Notes: generated by a model from the sequence alone, not told the origin. A stretch of 25,889 nt of DNA from JACJYC01 sp964558465 (GCA_964558465.1 CAZLEF010000099.1:1-25889); one strand, 5' to 3'; positions 1 to 7,209 are shown, numbered from the stretch's first letter. Made by a program: numbers and translations.

Positions 1-153
1 CATCAACATTTTGGTATCCAGCGCAACCGTTTTGCGTCAGAAGAGTTTAAGAGGTTACTAGTGCCTGTGCGGGTGTCCGTTGAACGACAACTGCCGAACT
101 ATTATGGAACTTATTCCCATTTTCCTGATTTATCCGGATATGGGAGCTTGTAA
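1..153 (+). CDS. C-terminal fragment of an unrecognised protein
   Basis: An open frame runs from the window edge to a TAA at 151-153 and encodes the last 50 residues of a protein (ends SGYGSL). The tail is rich in Tyr, Phe and Arg, and I recognise no motif in it. The stop lies only 11 bp before the ATG of the glutamine amidotransferase, so the two are probably co-transcribed. In related genomes such amidotransferases often sit next to amine-ligase-type enzymes, but nothing in these 50 residues proves that here. Confidence 0.6.
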   Translation, partial: HQHFGIQRNRFASEEFKRLLVPVRVSVERQLPNYYGTYSHFPDLSGYGSL

Positions 154-164
154 TTCAAACGATC

Positions 165-986
165 ATGAACAGAGTACGACTGGCTATTCTTGACTTGTAC
201 GACGGAACCCCCAACCAGGGCATGCGTTGCATCCGGGAGTTGGTAGAGCGGTTTTCCGACAAGTTGGAATGGCAGATATTTGATGTAAGAGGAAAGGCGG
301 AAGTGCCCGATCTGAGTTTCGACATCTATATTTCAACCGGGGGCCCCGGAGACCCGCGCGTAGGCGACGGTGTCTGGGACGAGCGTTATTACGATTGGCT
401 GCAAAACCTTTGGGATTGGAATACCCAGCCGGAAAATCCCAAAAAATTCGGCTTCTTCATCTGCCATTCTTTCCAGATGGCTTGCATACACTTCAAAATA
501 GCCGAAATAAGACCCCGCAAATCCATGGCTTTCGGCACTTTCCCGGTTCATATGACCGAGGCGGGCGCTAAAGAGCCTTTGTTCGACGGCTTGCCCAATC
601 CGTTTTATATTGCTGATTTCCGGCATTATCAGGTCATCCAGCCGAAAAATAACCGGTTGCGGGAGATGGGGGCAACCATTTTGGCCCTGGAGAAGATCCG
701 GCCGCATGTTCCGCTCGAGCGGGCGATCATGGGCATTCGCTTTTCCGAAGCCCTGACCGGCGTTCAGTTCCATCCGGAAGCCGACCCCGAGGGTATGCTG
801 AAGCACTTCCTGGATCCGGAACGGCGCAAAACGATTGAAGAAGAACACGGTGAGGAAAAATACCTGCAGATGATCGACCATCTGAACGACTCAGACAAGA
901 TTGAACTCACCCACGAGATCATTCTTCCGTTGTTCTTATACAGGTCGATAAAATCCGTAATGGCCGCATCCCTTGTAGAAGTGTGA
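165..986 (+). CDS. class-I glutamine amidotransferase-like protein (GMP-synthase-type GATase1 domain)
   Basis: This 273-residue cytoplasmic protein has the class-I glutamine amidotransferase fold, which hydrolyses glutamine to pass ammonia to a partner ligase. The visible triad is Cys100 in FICHSFQ, His203 and Glu205 in VQFHPEADPEG. The oxyanion-strand motif STGGPGDP lies near residues 57-64. The nucleophile elbow has Ser where most GATases have Gly (C-H-S rather than C-x-G). About 60 residues after the His/Glu pair form a charged C-terminal extension with no domain I can name. No synthetase domain is attached, so the acceptor enzyme must be a separate protein, possibly the truncated gene 11 bp upstream. 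The domain call is strong. The substrate is unknown, and I do not assign it to guaA, carA or trpG. Confidence 0.85.
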   Translation: MNRVRLAILDLYDGTPNQGMRCIRELVERFSDKLEWQIFDVRGKAEVPDLSFDIYISTGGPGDPRVGDGVWDERYYDWLQNLWDWNTQPENPKKFGFFICHSFQMACIHFKIAEIRPRKSMAFGTFPVHMTEAGAKEPLFDGLPNPFYIADFRHYQVIQPKNNRLREMGATILALEKIRPHVPLERAIMGIRFSEALTGVQFHPEADPEGMLKHFLDPERRKTIEEEHGEEKYLQMIDHLNDSDKIELTHEIILPLFLYRSIKSVMAASLVEV

Positions 987-1032
987 GGGAGGGTGCAGAA
1001 CCTTCGCAGACCGGGATGAATGGGAAAAGCTA

Positions 1033-1055
1033 CCGGCTTAAACCCGGTTAGCCGG
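1033..1055 (+). other. small GC hairpin downstream of the amidotransferase gene
   Basis: CCGGCT (1033-1038) pairs with AGCCGG (1050-1055) across an 11-nt loop, 46 bp after the amidotransferase stop. There is no U-tract, so it is at best a processing or weak termination structure. Confidence 0.25.
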
Positions 1056-1090
1056 CAAGTGATGGGGGAGGAAATAAAACAGGAAGATGA

Positions 1091-1107
1091 TTTCAGGGAA
1101 CCTGAAA
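1091..1107. repeat. perfect 7-bp inverted repeat in the rpmH/amidotransferase convergent gap
   Basis: TTTCAGG-GAA-CCTGAAA forms a perfect stem with a 3-nt loop. It lies between the convergent amidotransferase and rpmH genes, just beyond the rpmH terminator T-tract. A similar hairpin (TTTCAGG-ATAA-CCTGAG) occurs at 19212-19228, downstream of the trpB-like gene. Confidence 0.4.
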
Positions 1108-1157
1108 AAGGAGCAGCCTTTGTTGATTCCGTGTTAAACGGAAGTTTTCCAAAGGCT
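1105..1157 (-). terminator. intrinsic terminator of rpmH
   Basis: Starting at the rpmH stop codon, AGCCTTTG/CAAAGGCT (1115-1122 with 1150-1157) forms an 8-bp outer stem. TTCCGT/ACGGAA (1127-1132 with 1138-1143) forms a 6-bp inner stem. On the minus strand the hairpin is followed by GCTCC and then five T residues. The outer stem uses the first base of the stop codon itself. Confidence 0.6.
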
Positions 1158-1312
1158 TACTTCAGCCGGGTTTCATCAGATACCGTCAATTTATAACGGC
1201 CCCGGGCGCGACGCCTGGCCAATACTTTGCGGCCGTTTTTGGTGGCCATCCTGGCGCGGAAACCATGTTTGTTGGCTCGCTTCCTTCTCGAAGGTTGAAA
1301 CGTTCTTTTCAT
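1157..1312 (-). CDS. rpmH: 50S ribosomal protein L34
   Basis: This 51-residue, very basic protein starts MKRTFQPSRRKRANKHGF and continues with the GRKVLARRRARGRYKLT signature of bacterial ribosomal protein L34, a small rRNA-binding component of the large subunit. The frame stays open further upstream, but L34 always begins MKRT(F/Y)QP, which fixes the start at the CAT at 1310-1312. Its promoter (1368-1399) and terminator (1105-1157) are both recognisable, so it is probably transcribed alone. It is divergent from the LysM-glucosaminidase gene. Its length and sequence are typical of Bacteroidota L34. Confidence 0.97.
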   Translation of the reverse strand: MKRTFQPSRRKRANKHGFRARMATKNGRKVLARRRARGRYKLTVSDETRLK

Positions 1313-1367
1313 TGCTTGTATCTTTCTTACGCTGTCAGCAACTCGGGGGTTTCCCGAAAAGCGGCCA

Positions 1368-1399
1368 CAAAGGTATTGTATCTTTTTTAAACGACCAAA
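1368..1399 (-). promoter_or_regulatory. predicted rpmH promoter (Bacteroidota-type -7/-33)
   Basis: On the minus strand the -7 box TACCTTTG (1368-1375) matches TAnnTTTG exactly. A -33 TTTG (1396-1399) lies 20 nt upstream. The transcription start would fall near 1361, giving a leader of about 50 nt before the rpmH ATG. This is the best-matching promoter in the window. Confidence 0.6.
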
Positions 1400-1535
1400 C
1401 GAATTTTTAAAGCTTTCCTTAAATTTCGCTCCCCAATCGTTAACATTTTTATAAATTGAGGTCAAAAACATATTGCAGCCGCTCCTGCGCACGTTGTATA
1501 GCCAACTTTTGAATGCCCAAAAAATAACAACCAGC

Positions 1536-2936
1536 ATGTTCAACCAACTGATATCCGGATGTTTGATCCTCGTATGCAGCCTGACGGCCATACAAGCGCA
1601 GGAGCAGGATTTTCTCAATTACATCGATAAAAATAAAAAGATCGCCATCCGGGAGATGGAAAGAGCCGGAATTCCGGCCAGCATCAAACTCGCACAGGGA
1701 ATACTGGAGTCCAACGCAGGCAGAAGTCACCTGGCCAAACGCGCCAATAACCACTTCGGGATCAAATGCGGCGACGACTGGAACGGCAGGAAAGTGCACC
1801 AGAAGGACGATGACTTTGATGATAAAGGCAGACTCATCGAATCCTGCTTCCGGGTTTACGAATCGGTCGAAGCTTGTTACGTAGCCCATTCCGAGTTTCT
1901 GCGCGATCCGCGCAAGGAATTCCGTTATGGATTTCTTTTCAGGCTGGACCCCACGGATTACCGCCGCTGGGCCTACGGCCTCAAACAAGCCGGATACGCC
2001 ACCAGCGCTACCTACCCGGAACGGCTGATCGAACTCATCGAACGATACGAACTGTTCCACTTCGATAAAATGTCGACGATCGATGTCGACGCGCCCAGCG
2101 AAAGCATCGTTTCCAAAATACTGCGGACCAATGACGTTCAGTACGCCCTGGCGTCCTCCGGAGAAACGGTTGCCGATATTGCCGCCCGGACCGACATCGC
2201 CGTGCGCCGCCTTCTGGACTATAACGAACACCTGAAGAATGAAAACCAGCAACTCACCGAAGGAGACAAGATCTTCCTGCAGCCCAAACGCAGCGCCTAC
2301 CGCGGCCGGCAAACCTGGCACAAGGTAGAACCCGGACAAACGATGTTGTTCATTTCCCAGCAATACGGGGTGCGCCTCGACAAATTGTACAGCCGCAACA
2401 AAATGACGGCAGGAACCGAGCCGGCCGTCAATGCCGAGATCAAACTCCGGGGCGGCAAGGTCAAAAAGACCCCGCTGTTGCGCAATCCGGACGACCTGCA
2501 ACCGACCGAACCGGAAAGGCTGCCGGTGATCACGCCCCCTTCCCCCCCATCACCGGGTGGAAAAATAACCCCGGTTGAACCTGTGAAGGATCCGGTCCCG
2601 GAAAAAGACCCTGAATTTCTGGAACCGATCAAAAAAGAGGAGCCCGTCGAACCGGTAACCCCGCCCGCAGTTGCTCCTCCGCAAAATGAAAATGTTCCGC
2701 CCAAAACAGAGGAGCCGGTCATCGACAATAAAACCGATTTTGACGAAGAGCCGGTTGTCAAACCTGAACCGGTGAACCAGGTCCCGCCGGCAGACGGCGT
2801 TGTCCATACGGTCCAGAAAGGCGATACACTCTGGAACATTTCCCAGCGCTACGGCGTAAAAGTGGATGACCTGAAAAGGCTCAATAACCTGACGGACAAT
2901 AATATAAAGCTGGGGATGGTGTTGCGGATTAGGTGA
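1536..2936 (+). CDS. secreted N-acetylglucosaminidase with LysM repeats (peptidoglycan hydrolase)
   Basis: This 466-residue cell-wall hydrolase likely cleaves glycan strands of peptidoglycan in the periplasm or at the cell surface. I chose the ATG at 1536 over one 21 codons upstream because it opens directly into a signal peptide (MFNQLISGCL..., cut near AIQAQ). A GH73-type glucosaminidase domain spans about residues 33-170, with the expected acid in ILESNAGRS (Glu58) and the NNHFGIKC motif. Three LysM-like modules follow: a degenerate one (about 193-250), a second (HKVEPGQTM..., about 262-305) and a canonical C-terminal one (HTVQKGDTLWNISQRYGV, ending LGMVLRIR). A Pro/Glu/Val-rich linker of about 110 residues separates the last two. 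The stop codon TGA is the first of a series of in-frame TGAs created by a 9-bp tandem array. Confidence 0.9.
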   Translation: MFNQLISGCLILVCSLTAIQAQEQDFLNYIDKNKKIAIREMERAGIPASIKLAQGILESNAGRSHLAKRANNHFGIKCGDDWNGRKVHQKDDDFDDKGRLIESCFRVYESVEACYVAHSEFLRDPRKEFRYGFLFRLDPTDYRRWAYGLKQAGYATSATYPERLIELIERYELFHFDKMSTIDVDAPSESIVSKILRTNDVQYALASSGETVADIAARTDIAVRRLLDYNEHLKNENQQLTEGDKIFLQPKRSAYRGRQTWHKVEPGQTMLFISQQYGVRLDKLYSRNKMTAGTEPAVNAEIKLRGGKVKKTPLLRNPDDLQPTEPERLPVITPPSPPSPGGKITPVEPVKDPVPEKDPEFLEPIKKEEPVEPVTPPAVAPPQNENVPPKTEEPVIDNKTDFDEEPVVKPEPVNQVPPADGVVHTVQKGDTLWNISQRYGVKVDDLKRLNNLTDNNIKLGMVLRIR

Positions 2937-2994
2937 GAGGGGTGAGAGGGGTGAGAGGGGTGAGAGGGGTGAGAGGGGTGAGAGGGGTGAGAGG
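2932..2994 (+). repeat. 9-bp tandem array, 7 x GGTGAGAGG, beginning in the stop codon
   Basis: Seven perfect copies of GGTGAGAGG run without a break. The first copy contains the TGA stop (2934-2936) of the LysM-glucosaminidase gene. Because the unit is a multiple of three, an in-frame TGA recurs every third codon. After a 23-bp palindromic insert (2995-3017), one further copy (3018-3026) and a partial copy follow. Confidence 0.95.
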
Positions 2995-3018
2995 CCGACT
3001 ACGCTGAAGCTACGTCGG
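2995..3018. repeat. palindromic core interrupting the GGTGAGAGG array
   Basis: A 24-bp segment with ends CCGAC and GTCGG contains GAAGCTACGTCGG. It lies between array copies 7 and 8. A close relative, TTAAGCTACATCGG, follows a different tandem array at 7009-7022, so this is a dispersed sequence rather than a chance hairpin. Confidence 0.6.
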
Positions 3019-3078
3019 GTGAGAGGGTGAGCCCATGCTTGCTTTTGGCATTTCCGCGGCTGAATGAATGCATTATAT

Positions 3079-3086
3079 TATCTTTG
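3079..3086 (+). promoter_or_regulatory. predicted -7 box for the OMP-lptB unit
   Basis: TATCTTTG is an exact TAnnTTTG match, 23 bp before the ATG at 3110. No convincing -33 TTTG stands at the usual spacing; the nearest TTTG, at 3044-3047, is about 12 bp too far upstream. Confidence 0.45.
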
Positions 3087-3109
3087 CCGGCTAAACGGTA
3101 GTAAGGCCT

Positions 3110-3850
3110 ATGAGAAAGGTATTGCTTTTGATGCTCGGCACGCTGGCGGTTTCAGCGGCAGGCGCCCAAAGTTATGGTTTTGGCCTCAAGGGTGGGCTTA
3201 CCCTCGGCATACAAAACTGGAACAGTTTCGAGCGCGACCCTTCGATCAAGTACCACGGCATTGCGTTTATTGAATCGTACAACCCGGAAGAGCCATTTGC
3301 GCTTTTTGCGCAGGCCGGATATCACGTAAAAGGCAGTGCGATCCGGCGGCGGAATTTTTACAACCCCAACACCAGTACGTTCTTTCAGCCGCCGGCCTAT
3401 GAGTTTTTGTTCAACAACGTTTCTTTGACGCTGGGGGCCAAACAGAAATTTGATTTTACCGGCAACAGTAAAACCTACTACCTTTTTGGTGTGCGCGGCG
3501 ACTACACCGTGAGCACCAATCTGGGGGATTACGAGTCCTTTAACGAACTGAATCCGGGGTATTCCATTTTCCCTTTTAACGACTACAATTTTATCCGCCG
3601 GTTCAACTACGGGATCACGGTGGGTGGCGGCATTGAAAAACCGCTGGGCGAATACGTCGACCTCATCGTGGAGTTTACCGTCAACCCGGATTTTTCCCTG
3701 CAGTATCAACAACCCGCCATTCCGAACGTTTATGTAGCGTATGGTTCCGGCAGCGACCGGCGCACCATCGAGGAAAGGCGCATCCGCAATATCACTTTTG
3801 AAGTGACCGTTGGATTCCGCTTTTTGCACATCATCGAGTTTGTTGATTGA
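3110..3850 (+). CDS. outer-membrane beta-barrel protein (PorT-like size), function unknown
   Basis: This 246-residue protein begins with a clear signal peptide (MRKVLLLMLGTLAVSAAGAQ, cut after GAQ). It continues with alternating aromatic/glycine strands such as YGFGLKGGLTLGI, YYLFGVRGDYTV and FNYGITVGGGIEKPLG. It ends in strands finishing VTVGFRF near the C-terminus. This is the pattern of small Bacteroidota outer-membrane barrels (the PorT/OmpW-like 'beta-barrel domain' group). The lptB ATG lies 2 bp after its TGA, so the two are almost certainly one transcript. That makes a role in or near the cell envelope likely, but the substrate is unknown. A consensus -7 box lies 23 bp upstream of the start. 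Confidence 0.8.
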   Translation: MRKVLLLMLGTLAVSAAGAQSYGFGLKGGLTLGIQNWNSFERDPSIKYHGIAFIESYNPEEPFALFAQAGYHVKGSAIRRRNFYNPNTSTFFQPPAYEFLFNNVSLTLGAKQKFDFTGNSKTYYLFGVRGDYTVSTNLGDYESFNELNPGYSIFPFNDYNFIRRFNYGITVGGGIEKPLGEYVDLIVEFTVNPDFSLQYQQPAIPNVYVAYGSGSDRRTIEERRIRNITFEVTVGFRFLHIIEFVD

Positions 3851-3852
3851 TT

Positions 3853-4608
3853 ATGATCTTACGCTGCGATAAACTGGTTAAAATGTACGGCCGCCGAACG
3901 GTGGTTGGAGGTGTTTCCATTGTGGTGAACCAGGGGGAAATCGTCGGTTTGCTCGGCCCGAACGGCGCAGGTAAAACCACCACCTTTTATATGGTCGTCG
4001 GGTTTATCCGGCCCAACGAAGGAGAAGTTTACCTTGACGACGACCCCATCACCCACCTGCCCATGTACCGGAGAGCCCAGCGGGGGATCGGGTATCTGCC
4101 GCAGGAGCCATCCGTTTTTCGCAAACTCAGCGTAGAAGACAATATCCGGGCCGTATTGGAAATGACCGGGCTGACTGCCGGCGAGCAAAAAGAAAAACTG
4201 GAATCCCTTCTCGAAGAGTTTGGCCTGACCACCAAACGAAAAAACCGGGGCGACACCCTTTCCGGCGGTGAACGGCGCCGAACCGAAATCGCCCGGTCGC
4301 TGGCAACCAACCCGAAATTCATCCTGCTCGACGAACCATTTGCCGGGATCGACCCCATTGCGGTGGAAGATATCCAGCATATTGTAGCCCGACTCCGCAC
4401 CAAGGGGATCGGCATCCTGATCACCGACCACAACGTGCAGGAAACCCTTTCCATCACCGACCGGGCTTACCTGATGGTGGATGGAAAAATATTCAGGGCC
4501 GGAACCGCGGAAGAATTGGCCGCCGATGAGCGGGTTCGGGAGGTTTATCTGGGTTCCAGCTTCGAACTCCGCAAAAAAGTTGTAGACTCGGACTGGGGAT
4601 CTGATTAG
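3853..4608 (+). CDS. lptB: LPS export ABC transporter ATP-binding protein LptB
   Basis: This 251-residue ABC ATPase powers extraction of lipopolysaccharide from the inner membrane with LptF/LptG. All nucleotide-binding motifs are present: Walker A GPNGAGKTT, the Q-loop region GYLPQEPSVFRKLSVEDN (a hallmark of LptB), signature LSGGERRR, Walker B FILLDEPFAGIDP and the H-loop ITDHNVQET. The gene starts at the ATG at 3853, 2 bp after the upstream barrel-protein stop. A TTG two codons earlier overlaps that stop but is less likely. lptF/lptG are not in the window, which is common because these genes are usually dispersed. The assignment within the ABC superfamily rests on the SVFRKLSVEDN and DHNVQETL motifs. 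Confidence 0.93.
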   Translation: MILRCDKLVKMYGRRTVVGGVSIVVNQGEIVGLLGPNGAGKTTTFYMVVGFIRPNEGEVYLDDDPITHLPMYRRAQRGIGYLPQEPSVFRKLSVEDNIRAVLEMTGLTAGEQKEKLESLLEEFGLTTKRKNRGDTLSGGERRRTEIARSLATNPKFILLDEPFAGIDPIAVEDIQHIVARLRTKGIGILITDHNVQETLSITDRAYLMVDGKIFRAGTAEELAADERVREVYLGSSFELRKKVVDSDWGSD

Positions 4609-4660
4609 CGTTTGAGGATCCATAGGGAACCGTTTAAAATAGTTTGTTGTCGTTCATAAT

Positions 4661-4699
4661 GGTTACCGGACCAACCGGCCGGCGCAGTAACCTTATTTT
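4661..4699 (+). terminator. possible terminator after lptB
   Basis: GGTTAC (4661-4666) pairs with GTAACC (4687-4692), with a GC-rich interior, and is followed by TTATTTT. It lies 52 bp after the lptB stop and just before the insertion element. The long interior makes the stem imperfect. Confidence 0.35.
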
Positions 4700-4713
4700 G
4701 GATACGAACCTTA

Positions 4714-6209
4714 GCTCGACTTTAGCCTTTTAAGCGGCCTGGCAAGCCATGAATAACAAATGTTCAAGCCAGGGCGGATTTAAATTATTCACATCGGCCT
4801 CCAGATAGGAGGTTAAAAATTTCTGATTTCGCCAAATTCGGTTTTTGACCGCGGCGATAGCATCCGAAAAAGTCGGATGTGATTTTTGATACCATGCACA
4901 GGTTTTAATAGGTAAGGGATGTTCTTGCTGAAGTTGATCTGTCCAAAGGGTAGTTATACTGAACAAGGCCATTAAAGTCGGAGTTGTCCTAATAATTGCC
5001 TTGTCCGACCATTGTCTTTGGGTTTCTACTCCCAGGTGAGCTCGTACTTCCTCAAAAGTAACTTCCAGGGTCCATCTGCGAATGAAGAAGCTGATGATTT
5101 GTTTAGCGGTCAGTTTCAGATCCGTACACAGCAAAGCTGTAGGTTGGGCAGTGCCTTGTGGATCCTTGATAAGTACCCATCTGACGGGGACGGGAGAAAA
5201 AGAGCTTTTATACCAAATGGCTTTGCCGCAAGCTACCAGAACCACCTTGTTTTGTTGCCCATACCATTGGGGGATGACCAGTCGCTTCCATTGAGTACCG
5301 GATGCGGTCAACCTTTGGGCTAGAGTCGGTTGGCGCTGTCCCACGATCTGGTTGGGGCCTCGTTTGCCTTTGGTGCGAGGAGGCGGAAAGTCAAAAAGCC
5401 GGGCGTCTAAACGTAAGCGGGTGATCATACAGACTTGATGTCGAACGGCCTGGAGTAATTCATAACAGGCATAGGATGCGTCCCCCAATACAATGACTTG
5501 ACGATCAGGCAACCAACGCTTTAATTGCAGGATCATTTGTCGAGCCCAGTCTGTAAGTTTTTTGTGTCTTTTGCCTGATTCCTCATGATAACGCCTGGAC
5601 GGCATAAGGACTGTTAGAAAGGGTAAGGCCCAGATTCTATCGGCCCACCGAATAGGAATTACCATCATCAGGCAGATCCATCTCAAGCCGCTGCATTTAA
5701 CAAAGTGGCTATGAGAAGAACGAACCGCATCCCGGTGAATGCCTCTAGCCTTGATCTTTTGCCCCCATCGACGTTCAACCGTCTCATCGATGCCAAAAAT
5801 CAAGGGTTCATCTCCGGGTATAAAACGATTAATCAACAACAGCAATAGCTGGCGGGCAGCTTTGTGAGCAGACCAATTAGACAAGCTCAATACCCGATGA
5901 AATTTGTGAAATCGTTTTTCGGCTTGTAAACCAACAGCCCGTAAAGCATTGCAAACCGTGCGACGCCCAGGAGCTAAAACGGCTCCAAGGATTAAAACCT
6001 TCGCATGTTCAAAGACCTTTTTGCTGAATAACGGAGCAAATGCCGATATTTGTTTTGAGAACTCTTCCGGTAAGGTGACCATAAGTTTGATTTGTGGTTA
6101 TCTCAAATTTAGTCACCTTGGGGGAGTTCTCATTTATTTTTTCAACGACTGACAATTTTTGGGCTCGAATGGCTGTGAACGATCGTGTTCTAAAATGCTA
6201 AAGTCGAGC
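4714..6209 (-). mobile_element. IS701-like insertion sequence (about 1.5 kb)
   Basis: Terminal inverted repeats GCTCGACTTTAGC (4714-4726) and GCTAAAGTCGAGC (6197-6209) match perfectly over 13 bp and enclose one DDE transposase gene. The element is flanked by TTA on both sides (4711-4713 and 6210-6212). This could be a 3-bp target duplication, or the remnant of the 4-bp YTAR-type target described for IS701 elements. It is 1496 bp long with an intact transposase frame, so it is probably a recent insertion. It sits in the gap between lptB and the small lipoprotein pair and interrupts no recognisable gene. Confidence 0.85.
4730..6082 (-). CDS. IS701-family DDE transposase
   Basis: This 450-residue transposase catalyses cut-and-paste movement of the element. 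It shows the RNase-H-like DDE_5/IS4-clan layout: first Asp99 in FGIDETVERRWG followed by KARGIHRDAVRSS, second Asp201 in VIVLGDASYACYELL, and the acidic residue in RRWTLEVTFEEVRAHLG (about 340-345). The GVETQRQW segment after the Glu is typical of IS701 relatives. The frame is full length and uninterrupted. Its stop lies 4 bp inside the left terminal repeat. A consensus -7 box, TAAATTTG on the minus strand (6104-6111), lies 21 bp upstream of the ATG. Codon usage is less GC-biased than in neighbouring genes, as expected for an acquired element. Confidence 0.93.
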   Translation of the reverse strand: MVTLPEEFSKQISAFAPLFSKKVFEHAKVLILGAVLAPGRRTVCNALRAVGLQAEKRFHKFHRVLSLSNWSAHKAARQLLLLLINRFIPGDEPLIFGIDETVERRWGQKIKARGIHRDAVRSSHSHFVKCSGLRWICLMMVIPIRWADRIWALPFLTVLMPSRRYHEESGKRHKKLTDWARQMILQLKRWLPDRQVIVLGDASYACYELLQAVRHQVCMITRLRLDARLFDFPPPRTKGKRGPNQIVGQRQPTLAQRLTASGTQWKRLVIPQWYGQQNKVVLVACGKAIWYKSSFSPVPVRWVLIKDPQGTAQPTALLCTDLKLTAKQIISFFIRRWTLEVTFEEVRAHLGVETQRQWSDKAIIRTTPTLMALFSITTLWTDQLQQEHPLPIKTCAWYQKSHPTFSDAIAAVKNRIWRNQKFLTSYLEADVNNLNPPWLEHLLFMACQAA

Positions 6210-6288
6210 TTAATTGTCAGAAATGAAAACCAGTGCCAAAGGCTGTAAGTTCCATTACAGGTCAAACTATTGAAAATCAGCGGATAAA

Positions 6289-6588
6289 GTGAAAAAAAGC
6301 GTTAAATTAATTCGGTCTGGTCGCACCAGGCTTCTTGCTGTTGGTGTATTGTGGTGGTTGTCCCTGACAGGTTGCGGCAAAAGAGAAGAATACCAGATCC
6401 GCCTCACCTCCAACGAAAGGGCTATGATCGATACCCTTTTTGTGAAACAAATCGACAGTTTGCGGCCCATTTGGGAAAAACGCTGCGAAGATCGGCACGA
6501 CAGCCTCGTCCAGGCGGCAACCGATTCGATTATCCGGATCCGGTTGGAAGAAGAAGCAAGATTACGGGCAAGATTTCCGGAAAAATGA
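6289..6588 (+). CDS. small predicted lipoprotein, paralogue of the next gene
   Basis: This 99-residue protein has a basic N-terminus, a hydrophobic stretch and a good lipobox (LSLTGC, Cys30), which predicts a lipid-anchored periplasmic protein. The remainder is a charged, probably helical segment with WEKRC and DSIIRIRLEEE. The same EKxC...DSIxxxR pattern recurs in the following gene, so the two look like diverged tandem paralogues. Its TGA overlaps the next ATG by 4 bp (ATGA), which indicates translational coupling. I recognise no family with known function. Confidence 0.7.
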   Translation: MKKSVKLIRSGRTRLLAVGVLWWLSLTGCGKREEYQIRLTSNERAMIDTLFVKQIDSLRPIWEKRCEDRHDSLVQAATDSIIRIRLEEEARLRARFPEK

Positions 6589-6926
6589 AAAAGAATGTTT
6601 GGATATTGTTATTTACAGGCGCCCTGAGCGGCGCCTGCGTAAAAACAGAAGATCACAACGAAGTTGCGGTCAAGGCTTTTGTACAGGCTAAAGTGGAAGA
6701 AAGGCTGGAAAATTATCGCCGGATCCTCGAAAAGAATTGCATCGAAAAAGCATTGACAGAAGCCGGCAACCTCGCCGATTCCATCCTCATCACCCGGGCC
6801 CGCCTCCAGCGCGACACCCTGTCGAAGCCCCCCAAACCGGAAAAGCCGGAAAAACCGGAGATCAGGCGCCCGAAGGAAGATATCCCTCTGGCGCCATTGT
6901 TCAAAGACAGCATTAAGAACCGGTGA
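6585..6926 (+). CDS. small predicted lipoprotein-like protein with Pro/Lys-rich tail
   Basis: This 113-residue protein starts at an ATG overlapping the upstream stop (ATGA). It begins MKKNVWILLFTGALSGAC, an export signal with a weak lipobox (Cys18, with Ser at the -3 position). The body contains ILEKNCIEKAL and LADSILITRARLQ, which align with WEKRC and DSIIRIRLEE in the previous gene. A repeated PEKPEKPEI tail follows, ending FKDSIKNR. The stop TGA lies immediately before an 8-bp tandem array (6933-7007). Function is unknown. The envelope location is inferred only from the signal sequence. Confidence 0.7.
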   Translation: MKKNVWILLFTGALSGACVKTEDHNEVAVKAFVQAKVEERLENYRRILEKNCIEKALTEAGNLADSILITRARLQRDTLSKPPKPEKPEKPEIRRPKEDIPLAPLFKDSIKNR

Positions 6927-6932
6927 GGTGAG

Positions 6933-7007
6933 TTGGTGACTTGGTGACTTGGTGACTTGGTGAGTTGGTGACTGGAGACTGGTGACTGGGGGACTGGGAG
7001 ACTGGGT
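6933..7007 (+). repeat. 8-bp tandem array, TTGGTGAC units decaying to TGG(n)GAC
   Basis: Five copies of TTGGTGAC (one ending G) at 6933-6972 are followed by four degenerate 7-8 bp copies. The array starts 6 bp after a TGA stop whose context, CGGTGAGGTGAG, already resembles the unit. It leads into a copy of the AAGCTACATCGG core at 7011-7022 and then a GA-rich tract. Confidence 0.85.
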
Positions 7008-7008
7008 G

Positions 7009-7077
7009 TTAAGCTACATCGGACAATGAGGGGAGAGGGGAGAAAAGCGATGCCTTTACCCCCTCTCCTTTCATCCA
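7009..7077. repeat. dispersed core TTAAGCTACATCGG followed by a purine-rich inverted segment
   Basis: TTAAGCTACATCGG (7009-7022) matches 12 of 14 bases of the core at 3005-3018. It is followed by GAGGGGAGAGGGGAG and, after a short loop, CCCCCTCTCC, which could fold back on itself. No gene is apparent in 6927-7209. The remainder, 7078-7209, has no structure I can assign. Confidence 0.5.
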
Positions 7078-7209
7078 CCGAAATTCCACGGGAACAGAAG
7101 CGGGCGCGCTACTCCAAAAGGCACACAGAACACCTTTGGAGCGTTATCCAGACAAGTCTCCTCTCTGGTTTTGGGTCCGGAAGTACGTCCTGCCTCCGGA
7201 GTCCGGGAT

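Noticed and set aside
1020..1080. Possible cobalamin-type riboswitch after the amidotransferase gene
   Set aside because: The GCCGG-rich segment suggested it, but the conserved B12-box and core helices are not present. It also lies downstream, not upstream, of the gene.
1449..2501. Minus-strand open frame of 350 codons opposite the LysM-glucosaminidase gene
   Set aside because: The sense strand has signal peptide, catalytic and LysM motifs. The antisense product has none.
2932..3031. Possible CRISPR array
   Set aside because: The units are 9 bp and directly adjacent, with no spacers, and no cas genes are present.
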